Below, in pieces: positions 22,261-36,017 of a stretch of 64,000 bases of DNA. Source of the stretch: Gerris lacustris (taxonomy: Eukaryota > Arthropoda > Insecta > Hemiptera > Gerridae); contig OX578276.1 in the NCBI GenBank assembly GCA_951217055.1, positions 73,139,644 to 73,203,643 of the forward strand. The letters are read 5' to 3'. The number at the start of each line of letters is the position of its first letter. Within the stretch, counting starts at the first letter, position 1. A program made the position numbers and the translations under genes. The notes under the pieces are model-generated. The model worked only from the letters and a program-made list of their open reading frames with translations. It was not told the DNA's origin and searched no databases.

Positions 22261-22879
22261 TTTTTATGGTAGGGGGACTAGAATTTTTTCAAAAATAATT
22301 TTCTGGGCCATTCTTGACCCCACAGATGATATTTGCAACTCTGATTTTAGAAATTAGAAAAAGAACAGAAGTGCGCCATTCGGAGCAAAAGGGGGCGGTT
22401 TGCCAGGCAAACCACCAAGCCTTAAAAAAGGGGTTAAGATCTGAATTCGGAATAGTATAAAAATTTTTTTTTTAAATTTTGAAGTGAAAAATAATTCTTA
22501 ATTAATATACATATAATTTAAAGAATTAGATAAATAACCAATTTTCTATCTTTTTATATGTAAAGTTAAGGTTTGGTAAAGGTACAAAAAGTATTCGCGA
22601 TAATCAATAATATAAATTAATGAATTTGGGAAATTATTTAAATAACTATTACCTAATCTAATAGAATAATATTAACTAAAACTACGTGTGGAAAGAATAA
22701 ATAAATAATTACTCATAATTATTATCAATTTATATACATTCTTATAACTTAATAACCATCATATCATAAGCTAATAAAGAAATAACACTAATTAGTAGCA
22801 ATATAAAAACAATTTATTATTTCATTCTGATCTAACTTGTTTGGATGCAACCAATCATTTTTGTAGATTTGCTCTATTC
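22261..22879. other. AT-rich interval, no gene seen
   Basis: No coding similarity or RNA gene recognised. Confidence 0.5.
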
Positions 22880-24640
22880 TACTCCGCACTGACGATCTAG
22901 GGCTACTCTTGGCTATGTTGGTCCACCACAGCATTCTCATCTTCCTTGGCCCCCTTCTCGTCGGTCATTGTTCTGAACAATTGCCTCCCGCTCTATTTTC
23001 TACCTTTAATTTCTTCCCCTGTATTATTCAATTTTTTCCGTTCCCTCATCTACTCATACTATGCTTCATCCTCCTGATAGCTACTCTTAGCCTGTCAATA
23101 TTACTCTTTGTCAACCACCAAATTTCACATCCATTATAACTCAATTCCATAGTTTAGTTTTTATTTCTTTAGACGTTTGACTTGAAGAGCTTTCTACGTC
23201 GATTAACATATCCAGCCTCAACCGATTTTGCGATTTATTTCTTTTATAACCCAGTAATCCTTGGTTAACATTTGCCCCAAGTATTCAACTTATTAAGTAA
23301 GCGCTTATTCGTGTTCGTTTTAAGTATTTTGGATTTTTATAGGAAATCTTTAAAATATAGAGTTTATTGGATTCACAAAATTTGACCATTATGTTCGTTT
23401 TTATCTCCCAAGCCATGCTTTCCTACAGCGTCCTCTCCCTCTGGAGCTCCTATCTTGGCATTCCAATCTCCCATTAGGATAGTAATAGAGCAGCATTTGT
23501 CCTCTCAAGGGCTTTTTGCATATTCATAAGCAAAAAGCTTCATAAAGCAGAATCAGTTCTTCTAAAGATAGGTTGCTAGTGCGTGTGTAGAGTTGAAAGA
23601 TCTTTTACCTCCCTATTTGTTGTTATTGATCAGATGTTTCCTTATTATCTTTGAGACAATTATATTTTGCGACGAATATATTTTGAACGAGATAACTTGG
23701 TCCTTATGTGCTAATTCACTATATGAAGCCAGTTCCTCCAGTACTCCCTGGATGGTCCATTATAGTAGAACCTTATTCCATTGCCAAGCACCCCATCTCT
23801 TCTTACCTCCACTAATCCAATCATTGCTCATGCTCAATCTAGTTCCTCTAGTTCTTCGATAAGTTGTCCAGGAGCCTGCGGTAGTTGTATGTCAATTTGT
23901 TCATATATTTTTGTGGTTGCTATTGTGGAATTGTATCTTTTGAGTTTTTAAAAGTGTGTGCTTTATGAGGTTTGTTAGATCAAGTTTAATTATTTCTTTG
24001 ATTACTGAGAACCCTTCTATTTTGCTGTGTACTAAACCATATCCATTCTTCCAAAAGCATCATTTATCGTTGACATATAAGACGTCTCGGATCAGCTTTA
24101 GACTAATTTTTGTATCATTCTTTCTCATTTCTTTTTTAATCTGATTTAAAAAATATCTTTTCCTTCTTGTTTGAATGGGTAGATCTTGTACCGAATAGTT
24201 AGTGCCTCTCAATTTCCATGTTTTCATTAATAATTTTATTTTACTCGAATCTGAATCGTTTCTAAACTCTAAAGACATCAGATTGTTTAACCCCTGTTTC
24301 TTAAGGGGCGTGTATTTTCTATCTCTATGTTGTCTTCTATCACAAGAATGTTCTTACCATTTCTTTTCGATTCTGTCTATTTTCCATATTTCGTTTAAAA
24401 CCCCTAATAGGATGTTGTTTGTTTCTTCTAATTTTCTGAGTTGTAAAGTTTTTTTCTTGAATTTTTAATTAAATTTACATTTCCTTGATTTCCTTTTTTT
24501 GTTTATTTGTTATTTTTTAGTAACCACTTGTTTGTGATCAATTAGGGAACTCATTGCTCCAATTAACTGTGCAAGAGATATGTTTCCGTCTGAATGACTT
24601 CCATCTGTACTGTTTGAAGAAGTTTCGTTTCTTACTCTTC
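22880..24640 (-). pseudogene. Degraded LINE relic, ORF1 and ORF2 pieces
   Basis: On the minus strand, 24278-24060 reads …LKGTxxSVQ-type sequence (LRGTNYSVQDLPIQTRRKRY), matching the ORF1 at 49951-50835. Near 23900 comes LTYNYRRLL, the start of the ORF2 endonuclease, and 23480-23400 covers the endonuclease GDFN-type region. 23140-23060 reads CEIWWLTKSNIDRLRVAIRR, matching the ORF2 C-terminal region (CETWILTNKHLDKLRVATRR). Most of the RT core has been deleted and frames are broken. It belongs to the group of the plus-strand LINE at 49424-54370. Its ORF1/ORF2 junction at 23922-23915 keeps TAG CAA CCA. Confidence 0.8.
23915..23922 (-). promoter_or_regulatory. Readthrough-type context in LINE relic (TAG CAA CCA)
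   Basis: Sense sequence CCACAATAGCAACCACAAAA. The TAG (23922-23920) is followed by CAACCA, which fits CARYYA, and is in frame with the ORF2 start LTYNYRR. An in-frame ATG also occurs shortly before the endonuclease start in this copy. Confidence 0.5.
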
Positions 24641-24758
24641 TTGTAAAGAGCTTCTTGTAAAAAACAAATCTCTCATTTTTCTACGCTCAAGCATTTTTGT
24701 TTTCTTTCTTCTAAAACGGATAACACTAAATAGGCAACTGTTTAGAACAAACATTATT

Positions 24759-25683
24759 GGAACGATGTTCCTTATGGCACGTTCTGGAGCCCGGGAGTGA
24801 ATCCGAAAAAAACGACCAAAATAACAGTTAACAAAACAAAGCGTCACAAAATATACCGATGACGATAACTTGAGTAAAAGATGACCGAGTTAGTTAAAAT
24901 TTGGTACGCATGCTCATTTTACCAATGCCAAGCCCAGGCTAAGTTCGTTGGACAACGTTATCCGCTCATACGTTTACATGCAGCGCTCGCGTAAACGTAA
25001 GCTTCAAATTTAAAATTGGAATTTTAGGACGGAAAAAAATTCTAACTTCATCTATTTAATTAGACAATCAACTTTTTAAATGTTTTTTTTTAGTAAAACG
25101 AACACCGACACTGCTATGTAGTGATAGTGATAAAGATCGCTAAATTTATCAAAGTGGACCTAAACGTTTAAAATAAAGAAAACAACGTTATACCGATATC
25201 TTACGTTCTAACGCAACGATTTTAATCAATCTTCTTTTATATATTATAAAATACAATTGAAACAGGCACGTAAAATTTCAACCTGATACAAGAGGAGTTT
25301 TTGAGTAGGGAAGAGATATATTTTTTAATATTTTAAATTTGTAGGCCGGGTAGGTAGAAAACCGTTCTTTTCCCTCAGGCTATAAACTACAAACATACTC
25401 TTTAACTATAAACTCATCATGATTAACTTTTTTCTCAATATTCAATACATATTTATTGTAAGACGCTTGCTTAAATGATACAAATAATGCTTTTCTTTAA
25501 TTTTGCCTTAACTCCGCTAGGTATAAACAGTTAGTTACTTTTAATTTTGTCTCTTTTCTGTCTCCGCCATGTATAAGAGGTTAGCAACGTATACGTACTT
25601 AGCAGTTTAATTTTATAATTTATTTTTAATGAAAAAATGTAAGGAACTTCGTTCCTATACCAGGTGTCCCACGACACCACACG
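24759..25683. repeat. Dispersed repeat D, copy 2 (empty MITE sites)
   Basis: Starts GGAACGATGTTCCTTA and ends TAAGGAACTTCGTTC… then GGTGTCCCACGACACC, collinear with 6294-7470. It lacks both MITEs of copy 1 and has a different stretch after the head (24778-24895). It shows the pre-insertion site of the Harbinger-type MITE at ~25207. Confidence 0.75.
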
Positions 25684-26610
25684 TATTTTTTTCTTTAAAT
25701 GGATTCAAGGATTAAAATGGCTTCCAAAGATCGATCAAACATCCAAGCTAAATCAACAGTAAATTTATAAAAATATTTCTAAAAAAAAAAAATATTTACT
25801 GTAGACATCAGGAATCGAACTAGTTGATTATAGCGATAAGAGAATAATCCGTAAAAAAGACATAATCTGCTGTGCCTTTGCAGACTGGGCTGTGGTTTCG
25901 ACTTAAGACAAGAGTTCGTTTCCCACCTAATAGATATTTGAATGGCGGTTTTTTAAATGGACTAGGTTATGACCTATTTTTATTTTTGCACATAATTAAT
26001 AAAGTAGAAAACTATTTCGGATAGCAAATTAAAATAAATATATCTATGGTACAACCTGTTATAATCGCATTGAATCCCAGATCAGGAATGTCCACGAAAA
26101 CATTTTTTTTTTTTTTTACTTTGGGATGGCAACATGTCGTGTCGTCAGGGTTAGCACTGCACTACTGAAAAAAAAGTAGTTATAAAATAAATATTGGTCC
26201 TAACTTAAGGCAACATATTGATTACTTAAAAATGTCTTTGTTTATAAATACATATTTCAATTCAAACCTTAGGTTAAAAGAAAAAAATAACAAAAACTGA
26301 ATAACTAGAGACCTGAAGTGCACTCTATATGCACAGCCGAACTCTCAAATAATATGTTGCAGGGCATTTTATATTTAAGTAAATTGTTGATAAAAAAGTA
26401 TTTGTAAATATTTCAATTTAATGTACGAATAAAGTTACTAGATATTTCCTATCGCTGATACCTTGTTCTCTGGGTTTTATTTCACATTTTTCAATTAGAA
26501 GTTATCCACAGCACTCTACTGTTGCCTAGTGACTTTTCCTCTCTCTTCAAGTTGCCTAAAGTCTAAACTAAATTATTTTAGGTTCAGCTGAGTAATGGAC
26601 TTTCCAGGTA
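25684..26610. other. AT-rich interval, no gene seen
   Basis: A-rich and T-rich runs, weak tRNA-like words near 25810-25930 (see rejected list). No coding sequence. Confidence 0.5.
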
Positions 26611-26612
26611 TT

Positions 26613-26617
<5 letters not shown>

Positions 26618-26684
<67 letters not shown>
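26618..26684. repeat. (TA)n microsatellite
   Basis: About 67 bp of pure TA. Confidence 0.97.
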
Positions 26685-26687
<3 letters not shown>

Positions 26688-27893
26688 TAAATAGGGAACA
26701 TGGAAAATGTTAACTTTACCCATTTTCCAAGTCCTCTCTACCTTATTTCTAGTGTTTTTGAGATAGAGTTTTGTACAGTTTTCGTCCACAAGTAACTGAT
26801 AGAATTATATATATAAAACTGTTTTTAAAAATGTAACCTTCCTCTGCGGCTTCACTAAATCAATTTATATTGTGTCTCTTATTTTATATTGATCATTATA
26901 AACCTCTATGTCTCGCCCCTCTCTCCCCCCCCCCTCTATAAATGTTGTTTTCACTTGCTTTTATTAAAAATCCCTCTCTCCCCTCTTTTATTTTGAAATA
27001 TTTTAAAACATTCCAAAGCCTTCCATAAGATAATTTATATTATTTATAAGGGAGTGGATGTAAATGAATGTTTCTCAAAATAATTTTTTTGCACCTTCAA
27101 TAATTGAGATTTTTTGGGGTATACATGATTACTATCTTTTGACCAAATATAACTATTGAGACGACTTTATTATTTATTTTATAAAGATTTGTTATTTTTA
27201 AAGGATATTATTTAACTTGCAATGTGTGTATTGTTGTATATGTATGTGTGTATGTTCGGGTCAAATCTTGCAACTCAATTTTAAAGAAGTTGTCCTCAAC
27301 CGATTGATTTGAAATTTGACGTTTTGTTTGGATGACAATGAGGTTAGCTAAGTGACGTCATTCTAAATCCATTGTGGCGGACAACCCGAGATAGTGGTCT
27401 AGTTATTTTTTAAGGAAGCCCATGATATGGGTATCAAATGAAGGGTTTGCTGTGAAGAATATGAACACGAATAAAAGCTTGTTTTTAAAAATGTTTTTTA
27501 ATACATTTTTTTTATAAACAGATTAACAAATAATAATTAAAGAAGAGGTGATTTGGTCCTTAGTTAAATGCTTAATTAAAATTAGGTCGATCTTCCATCT
27601 ACTCTTTGCTATACAATAATATATTGTAGGAGTTGCTTTACACTACTGTCCATCCTAAAGGCATGTTTCGCCTACTGGCGTAAATATCCATTTTACAATA
27701 CGACTTATCTATTTATAATTATGATTGAAAGCTCTCTCTTACATGATTGGATACTATAAATAACCTTTACAACACTAAATTCCTTTTTATGTGAACCACC
27801 GATCTTAACGTTCTTGTTTCTATACCCGGTAATTGTTTAGGTAACTTCTAATGTTTATCCAAACCCTTAGCAAGATATTTCTATATTTGAAAG
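26685..27893. other. Interval with pyrimidine-rich tract and degraded repeat
   Basis: A C/T-rich tract at 26915-26990 (CTCTCCCCCCCCCC…) and a degraded dispersed repeat at ~27220-27500 (TGTATGTGTGTATGTTCGGG, CCGATTGATTTGAAATTTG, CATTGTGGCGGAC). No gene recognised. Confidence 0.45.
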
Positions 27894-28476
27894 TTTTTTT
27901 GGTACTTATAAAGAGTAGAGATTCGTAGAGAACCTCCTTTCATCCACCTCTTCGTATCCCGGTTTCTCTAAATAGACGAAATCTTTCATCAGGAAAGGCA
28001 ATGTTTTCTACAAATCTCTTTCGTAAGGAAGAAAAAAGACCCCTTTCCTCCGTTCCTTTCATTATCCCATGCCTACATAAACTGGACCCGAAAAAGGAAA
28101 ATCCTACATTTTATTTTGAAAAGAAGATCCTATATGCCTAAAAAGCATTTCACTACATCTTCAGAATATTCTTGTCTTTTTTTAATTTTGGGATATTTGG
28201 AATGAAATAAAATCCTGTTTTATGTTGAAATAACATCACAAGTAAAAAACAACAGTATTGGAATTTTGCCGGTTTTCAAATTTTATTCAATGCACACTCC
28301 TAGCAATGTTTCATTCATCAAGTTTATACATGCTGAAGTCCAACGAAATTAAACAATATTATTATTTCACAATAAACAAAATAAAATCCCTCTACTAAAA
28401 ACTAATAAAGAGATAATAAAGGTGACAACTCTATACACACACACACCACACACAACTGCTGTAATTTAGTAAACAA

Positions 28477-28582
<106 letters not shown>

Positions 28583-29119
28583 ACACCAACCATTGCGTCC
28601 ATCAGAAAAAATGCAGCTTTTGTGATCTGTCGTCATACTGATTAAAGAATTATAAGAATAATGTTCAAAACACATAATATCTCACTTAGTTCATAATTGA
28701 TTATATAATGCAAGTGTAAACTTAAAATATAGAAAAACTAAAGTCAATACGGAACACTATATCCTAATACAAAAGCTTATCCTTAAAATAAACTGATCTT
28801 CTTATACAAGAAAGCAATTTAAAAAACATTTTTCACTAAGCCAACAAAAAATATGTACCCAATTAACTTATTAAAAAAAAATGGTCTCAACAATTTATAG
28901 TAGTAATATCCTTCTAATATAAATCAAATTGCTTATAATAAATTCCAGTCTATTTTGTGTTAAGGGTTTGAGTGAGAAACTTATAAAAACTTTAAAATAA
29001 TACAATTTGGCCTTAAACCAATAACAAAATTAGATCTAACTTATTTAAACCACTTAAGGATAAAATTTAACTTAAAGAAGTTACTCTTTTTTTACTTTTA
29101 CTTTTTTTACTCTTACTTA

Positions 29120-29236
29120 AAGAAGGGCTCTATCTACAGCATTCTATGCGAGAATTGCAATAAAGTTTACATTAGTGAATCGGGACAAAGTCTGCAAAAC
29201 ACACTTCAACAACATCAAAGTGTTGTAAAAAATAAA
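29120..29236 (+). pseudogene. GIY-YIG endonuclease relic, Penelope-like element (unit 1)
   Basis: The frame reads KKGSIYSILCENCNKVYISE, then SGQSLQNTLQQHQS, ending in a stop at 29237-29239. GxY…C-x2-C-x3-YIGEtGrsL…H is the start of the GIY-YIG endonuclease domain at the C-terminus of Penelope-like retroelements. Here the second motif is YISE and the arginines are lost (SLQNTL for SLRTRI). Only ~39 residues remain and no RT is next to it, so it is a dead fragment. Confidence 0.65.
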
Positions 29237-29464
29237 TAAATAAAAATAAAAACAGGTATGCTGAAGAACAAAATCACAATATAAACTTTTCACAAACATC
29301 TTAAAAAAAAAAAAAAAAAAAAAAAACTCTTTTCCTATATACCTTCGGAGAAGGTGACGAAAAGTAAAAATAGTGTTTATAAAAGAAAACTAACAAGAAG
29401 CTACTTTAATTTATTTCCCCTCAAATAACATGAAATATAAAATTGATTTTTTGGTAAAATTGAA

Positions 29465-31027
<1,563 letters not shown>

Positions 31028-31422
31028 ACTGAAGATCTCAAAAAGTTTTAATTAAATAATTACTGCGTTTTCATGAGTTTTTAAAACTGTTTTGAAAATG
31101 GATTTGGTATTCAAATACCCATGGTAATGGCTATTTCAAAACGTTTTGATTTCAATCCCACAACTGCAAATTTTTGTTTTTGTATTGAAACTTTTTGAAC
31201 TTGCTAAGTATAGATCTGACACCTGACTTAAGTATAACTAGTCTAGAAGCTTATAGTTTTCAAAATTGTTGTGAAAACTATTTTGAAAACATAGAAACGT
31301 AGTAAATATCTAAATAATCTTGAATTAAATAATATTTCTTAATAATTCATTTTAAGTTCCCCTGAATATAAAACTTTCTTTTTACATTTCTCTTTGTTGT
31401 TCTATAGTTCTGTGGGCCGTCT
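31028..31422. other. AT-rich interval, no gene seen
   Basis: Several GTTTTGAAAA-type words in both orientations. No coding similarity. Confidence 0.45.
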
Positions 31423-31485
31423 TGACTAAAAACAACACCTGACATACTGAGCGCCTCAAATCTTCTCGAATATTGTATTCTCGGT
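31423..31485 (+). repeat. 63-bp inverted repeat, left copy
   Basis: TGACTAAAAACAACACCTGA … TCTTCTCGAATATTG … TCTCGGT matches the complement of 35054-35115 with one substitution and one indel. Confidence 0.85.
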
Positions 31486-31589
31486 CTTGTGTGCCGAAAA
31501 AATGTGGCATACATGCAAATTTCACTTCGAGGAGCAAATGAGAAATTTATTTAGCACTAAATATGGGGTGCTGCGTTAAAATAGTCTTC

Positions 31590-31960
31590 CAATTATTTTG
31601 GCACATAGCTTCCCCGCATACTATATTGATGTTACTTTTACAACCCATTATGGTTTTGTTTTTTCCACTGTTTGTTTCCCCTTTGTGCTTCCGATGCTTA
31701 TATCAATTCACCCTTTTTAATGTTTCCTGCACAATGCTTCCCTACCTTAGGTCAAGGAAGCACGTGATCGTTATGCAGGACGAAGTTATTCTGTCTCCGA
31801 ACTTAAAATTTGCAAGACAGGAATCCTGTTTCAGACATCAGGGAACATTTTTGGTCTCATGTCTGACTACTAGTCTGTCCAAAATTTTTGCGAACCAACT
31901 TACTTTGAAAACTACTTGTTTCCATTTGAGTTCATCCTTTTGAGCTCATTTGTTTGTTTG
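31590..31960 (+). repeat. Dispersed repeat A, degraded copy
   Basis: Reads GGCACATAGCTTCC, AATGCTTCCCTACCTTAGG, AGGAAGCACGTGATCG, TTTCAGACATCAGGGAAC and GCGAACCAACTTAC, the order of family A. The 126-codon frame over it is a chance ORF. Confidence 0.65.
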
Positions 31961-32109
31961 TTTTTCTACATGAATAATAGTTATTTATGCACCTAGGGAG
32001 TAAAGTAAGCCATTATCCCCTGAGCGAAAATAGTTGGTTCTTGAGGCGAAGCCGAAGAACCCCCCTAAATCCCGAGGCGAAGCCGAGGGAATTAGACTCT
32101 AATTAGCTA

Positions 32110-34273
32110 GATAATTGACTACTGCAAAGTTAAAAGGGTATAAGTCATTTATGTCAACTTTTCAGGACGCGCTGTTGAATGTTCAGCGATTTCTACGAGT
32201 GAGTCAGTTGATGGTGGTTAACTTTTTTTGAACTTATTATATTAAATTCATTAAGGTAATCAGTATTAATTAATAAAAAGACCACACAAGTGAATTTTAA
32301 CTTGATTTATATGACTTATACTCTGATGTGAGGTACTATATATTGATATCATAAGGGTATAAGTTGACTTATATCGGTTTCTTCCAACTAATATGCGACA
32401 ACAATGAGGGGAAAAATGGAAAAAACAACAATAAAAATCAGTTTCTTGGCTAAATAAAACAAAGAATATTGGGTTTTCGGTTTTAATTTAGAAAACACCC
32501 TTAAACTTAATTGAAAAAAATATCAAAAAAAAATTATGTTTTCAAAAATACGAGTAGGTATAATAATATTAGAATACGTAAGCTATTAGATTTAAATAGT
32601 GGATATATAGCTTTGAAAAAACGTACGTAATAAGTTACTTTATAAAGAGTAAAAACTAAATAAATAATTTCTAAAATAAAATATATTTTAAAAAATAAAA
32701 TAAAATGTCCAATACGTTATTTGTATAAGAAAAAAATAAATAAACACTTTAAGGTGACCTGGTTCCTGGTCGAACATTTTCAATTAACATATAAATAAAG
32801 TAAATTATTTCTAGAATTCAGTTGAATAAATACAAATAGAAATATTATACAAATAAAATTGAGACTAAAAATAAAAGGGGTACAGTCTCACTACTAAATC
32901 TTAATTATATAAATATATAGCTGGTTTACTTATAAATCACATTATTTAAATATTTAAACCAATAAAAATCTAAAATTCCTTCCTTCGTTTTCTTCCTCAT
33001 CAGAGAGGTCAGGATCTTGATTGGTTTTAGCAGCAACTACCATCAAATTTTTTTATAAAATTCGTGAAACTGTGGATGAATATACGGCAGCAGATCCAAG
33101 ATATCTGCTTTTTTCTCGGCACTAATTGGTTGGGGCCGTCATATAGTTTTCTCAACTGTTTTACTAAGGACCGGCTCTTCTCTCGACGCCCAAAGTTTAT
33201 TGAATCGAAGGGCGAATCACAATGTATTGATTTTTTAAACAATATGGTCCCAAAAACTCCGTCAGAGCAATATCGGAACCACTTTACCTTAGACCACAAC
33301 ATTTTTTCACCACTTTCAGTTATTTTTTTTACTATCAGTCGTCCATTCAGCAGCTTTGCAAAATCAAAAAACTGTCCTGCTATGAGTGTTACTTTAAATG
33401 GTTTCTTCTTTCCACAATCACTGACCAATTAGTACGTACCAATGTTCGATCTCTTCTTTTGCCTTTCGATAATAGAATGATCTGTATCACATTCCATATG
33501 TGTATGGGCACAAAGTAGGAACTTATGATCAATTATTTTTATATAATATTAGAATACGCTTTAAGTGCAGTAAGTAACTTTGCACTCATATGAGTATTTC
33601 TGTTTTGACCCCCGCAAGTGTCAGAATACATTGCAACATGTATTCAACACTGTAAAAGGTAAACTCTTCAAATGTTGAAATATGCAGGAAGCTATGTTGT
33701 TTGCACCACGGCCTCCCTCTGCCTCGTGCCACATGCCACATATTATAGCATGTGGCTTGATTGTTGCAGTACTAATTATTATTCATTAATATTTCACAAT
33801 TTGGTAACTTTCATCAAAACATCACCAAACGTTTACTGTAAGCCTTAACATTAATTTAAACCTATCAAGACGGTATAAGTCAACACGCGTGGTTTATAAA
33901 TCAAAGGGGATGTGGAATTATGTCTGCAGATAAGGGTACAAGTCAACTTACACACCACATAAAAACTAGAGAGCTCACTTTTAAGGTTGTGGATAAGGGG
34001 ATAAGTCTACTTATACCATGATGTAAAACCATATTGACACCACACTGGGCATTATATTACTTTAACTGTATTTATACCTTATTCAACCAACATGACAAAG
34101 GTTATCCTAACTTAACGCTTTTTCTTCGTTCAAATAAATGCTAGTTGGAGGTTCGTCACATATTCCCTTTTTTGCAAACTTAAAGGGAGCATGGTGAACT
34201 ATATTATTATGCAAAAAAAAAATTTTGCGAAAAAATGACTTATACCCTTTTATCTTTGCAGTAGCCAATTATC
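32110..34273 (-). mobile_element. DNA transposon relic with ~38-bp TIRs
   Basis: Left end GATAATTGACTACTGCAAAG then TTAAAAGGGTATAAGTCA; the right end, reverse-complemented, is GATAATTGGCTACTGCAAAG then ATAAAAGGGTATAAGTCA. The sub-terminal word GGTATAAGT(C/T)GACTTAT is repeated (32350, 33868, 33935, 33996). It contains one degraded coding region on the minus strand (33027-33650). I cannot define a clean target duplication and do not assign a superfamily. Confidence 0.65.
33027..33650 (-). pseudogene. Degraded transposon-encoded protein (YSDTCGGQN / HTHMECD type)
   Basis: Reading the minus strand with frame changes: MYSDTCGGQNRNTHMSAKLL (~33620-33560), IIDHKFLLCAHTHMECDTDH (~33530-33480), a WY motif, then an open frame 33428-33027 with KKPFKVTLIAGQFFDFAKLL and later VKWFRYCSD. 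These match, from memory of the family, a group of insect proteins usually annotated as uncharacterised, with SDxCxGQN…GHTxMExDxxH signatures, which fits a transposase-like catalytic region. At least two frameshifts and stops make it non-functional. It sits inside the TIRs at 32110-34273 and is presumably the relic transposase. Confidence 0.55.
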
Positions 34274-35053
34274 GCGAGGGAATAATGGCACTTCACTCAC
34301 GAGGTACATACAATATTTTATCTCCAGTAGGAAGAAAATACACATTTTCGTCCATAGCCCAGTTTTTATTTATTATTTTAATAAATAACAATAATTATTA
34401 GAACTGTAGAATTAGGTTCTGTCACCTCTAGAGAACTTTTAATAGCAGATATAAGAGATAAATTTTTTCCCCTACTGGAGATAAAAACATTTAATTATTA
34501 ACACAATGTCTTTAAAAGTACTTATCAGTGTTTATGATATTTTGATGGTTTGTCAAAACTAGCCTACAGATGGCTTTTTTGTCGTGTTAAAACATAAATA
34601 AAGTTTTTACGGATTTAAAAAGATCCAGCCAATTAGCGTTTATGTATTGTAGTTTAGTTTTTTGTAAGTGGTATAATCAGACATTTGTCCTTTTTTAAGC
34701 AATTACCATGAATCGGGTTTATTTTACTTTAAGTGATTTGGGTACTGCTCGCTAACACTTAATTACACTTAGGTAAAATAGTTTTTTTTTTATGAAATCT
34801 TCTTATATAATTAAAATAAATCTTAAATAATTATTAATTAAATAGAGGATGTCTTGTTTCAATTAAATATTTTGAAAACGTGATTAAAAAATTAATTTAA
34901 TTCGTTCCTAATTAGATTGTTATTTGACTATTAGGCCCTTGAACAATAAGGATATGATAAAATGGCGGGTTCAAGAATAGGTGTTCCTAAGAGTACTTCA
35001 GGAATTTAAAGAACAAAATTGTAAAGACTAGTCATTAAACATTTCCAGGGTAA

Positions 35054-35115
35054 ACCGAGAATACATATTCGAGAAGATTTGAGGCGCTCAGTATGTCAAG
35101 TGTTGTTTTTAGTCA
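35054..35115 (-). repeat. 63-bp inverted repeat, right copy
   Basis: Complement of 31423-31485, 3.6 kb away. Confidence 0.85.
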
Positions 35116-35540
35116 GGAGGCAACGGTGCGAATTTTCGAGGGTGTTTCAACCTTCACAAGCTTACAGCCTTGCCTCTTCTACCCTTAGATAGATAGAAAA
35201 AAACCTCAGCGTCGTGGATTACATTTCAGAAGGAATGAATTTATTACTTCGAAGGAGTAGAAGGGGATGCCAGGACCCGTGTTTTTAGCCTCCGGTTGTT
35301 ATCGGGTACCAGCCTCCAGTTTGAAGAAACCCTCGCGGCCTCCCTGAAGCAGTAAATATTCCATAAATCTGAAGCTGGGATAAAAAGAGAAGTTTAGTGA
35401 GTCTGTGGGTACGGGCCTAATCTTCTACGCTGCTTGCGTCCCCGCCCAACATACAATCTTTTTTTCTATTCCTTCCTACGTCCAACTTCGTTCGCTATAA
35501 AGGACCGGTGACAAATTGTCACATGTTCCTACGTGTGACA
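35116..35540. other. GC-richer interval, no gene identified
   Basis: 35150-35520 is less AT-rich than its surroundings (for example GGTACCAGCCTCCAG, GCTGCTTGCGTCCCCGCCC) and contains CTATAAAGGACCGG at ~35497. No frame gave a recognisable protein. Confidence 0.35.

Positions 35541-35619
<79 letters not shown>
35541..35619. repeat. (TA)n microsatellite
   Basis: About 79 bp of TA with one C interruption at the left. Confidence 0.97.
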
Positions 35620-35620
<1 letters not shown>

Positions 35621-35898
35621 TCTTCATTTCATCTGGGGAAAATGGCAGTATTCTGAAATTCAATAATCTTGTATTTTCCTACTGTCTAGATATCTTAGTG
35701 CTCCAACAAAATTCTATGTCACTTTTCTTTTGGGATTGATTACATAAATCGAGCCAATGTCTTTTAATTTTATTATACATTTTTACTGTAGCAGGCGACT
35801 TGACTTCGTTCTTTGGGTTAAGAAGATATTGTTAGATTTTACAATGTATTATTTTCTCTATTTAATATTTGTGGAAATAGTATGAATTTGTATATCTA

Positions 35899-36017
35899 TC
35901 TATATTATTAAAATCGTTTTGTAAACAAACAAATGTGGCAAAGTGTGAAATTGTGTAAAGGTTTAAGGCAGCGGCCGCTTTTTGACGAGCGAAGCGAGTA
36001 GGGGGCAGAGCCTCTAG
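35899..36017 (+). mobile_element. Possible mini-Helitron
   Basis: It starts TCTATATTATTAAAATCG after an A and ends GGGGGCAGAGCCTCTAG before a T: the TC…CTAG ends and A/T insertion point of Helitrons, with a weak GC hairpin (GGGGGC/GCCTC) close to the 3' end. Only 119 bp, non-coding. The hairpin is imperfect, so this remains tentative. Confidence 0.45.

Larger units (their letters stand above)
32030..34490 (+). repeat. Dispersed repeat B, copy 2, split by a DNA transposon
   Basis: 32030-32109 (GGTTCTTGAGGCGAAGCC…GAATTAGACTC) and 34274-34490 (GCGAGGGAATAATGGCAC…TTTTATCTCCAGTAGG…CTACTGGAGATAAAAA) together match 10871-11165. The break lies at the TIRs of the element at 32110-34273. Confidence 0.65.

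Noticed and set aside
22909..23139. Hydrophobic 76-codon plus-strand frame that could pass for a membrane peptide
   Set aside because: It is antisense to the degraded LINE ORF2 C-terminal region.
25800..25935. tRNA-like words (GGAATCGAAC, AGAGTTCGTTTCCC)
   Set aside because: B-box-like words on both strands, but no A-box at proper spacing and no foldable stems; I do not call a tRNA or SINE.
31563..31943. 126-codon open frame
   Set aside because: It runs across a degraded copy of the non-coding family A repeat; other copies do not keep the frame.
33064..33432. 122-codon plus-strand frame
   Set aside because: Antisense shadow of the relic transposon protein, whose minus-strand motifs are the recognisable ones.
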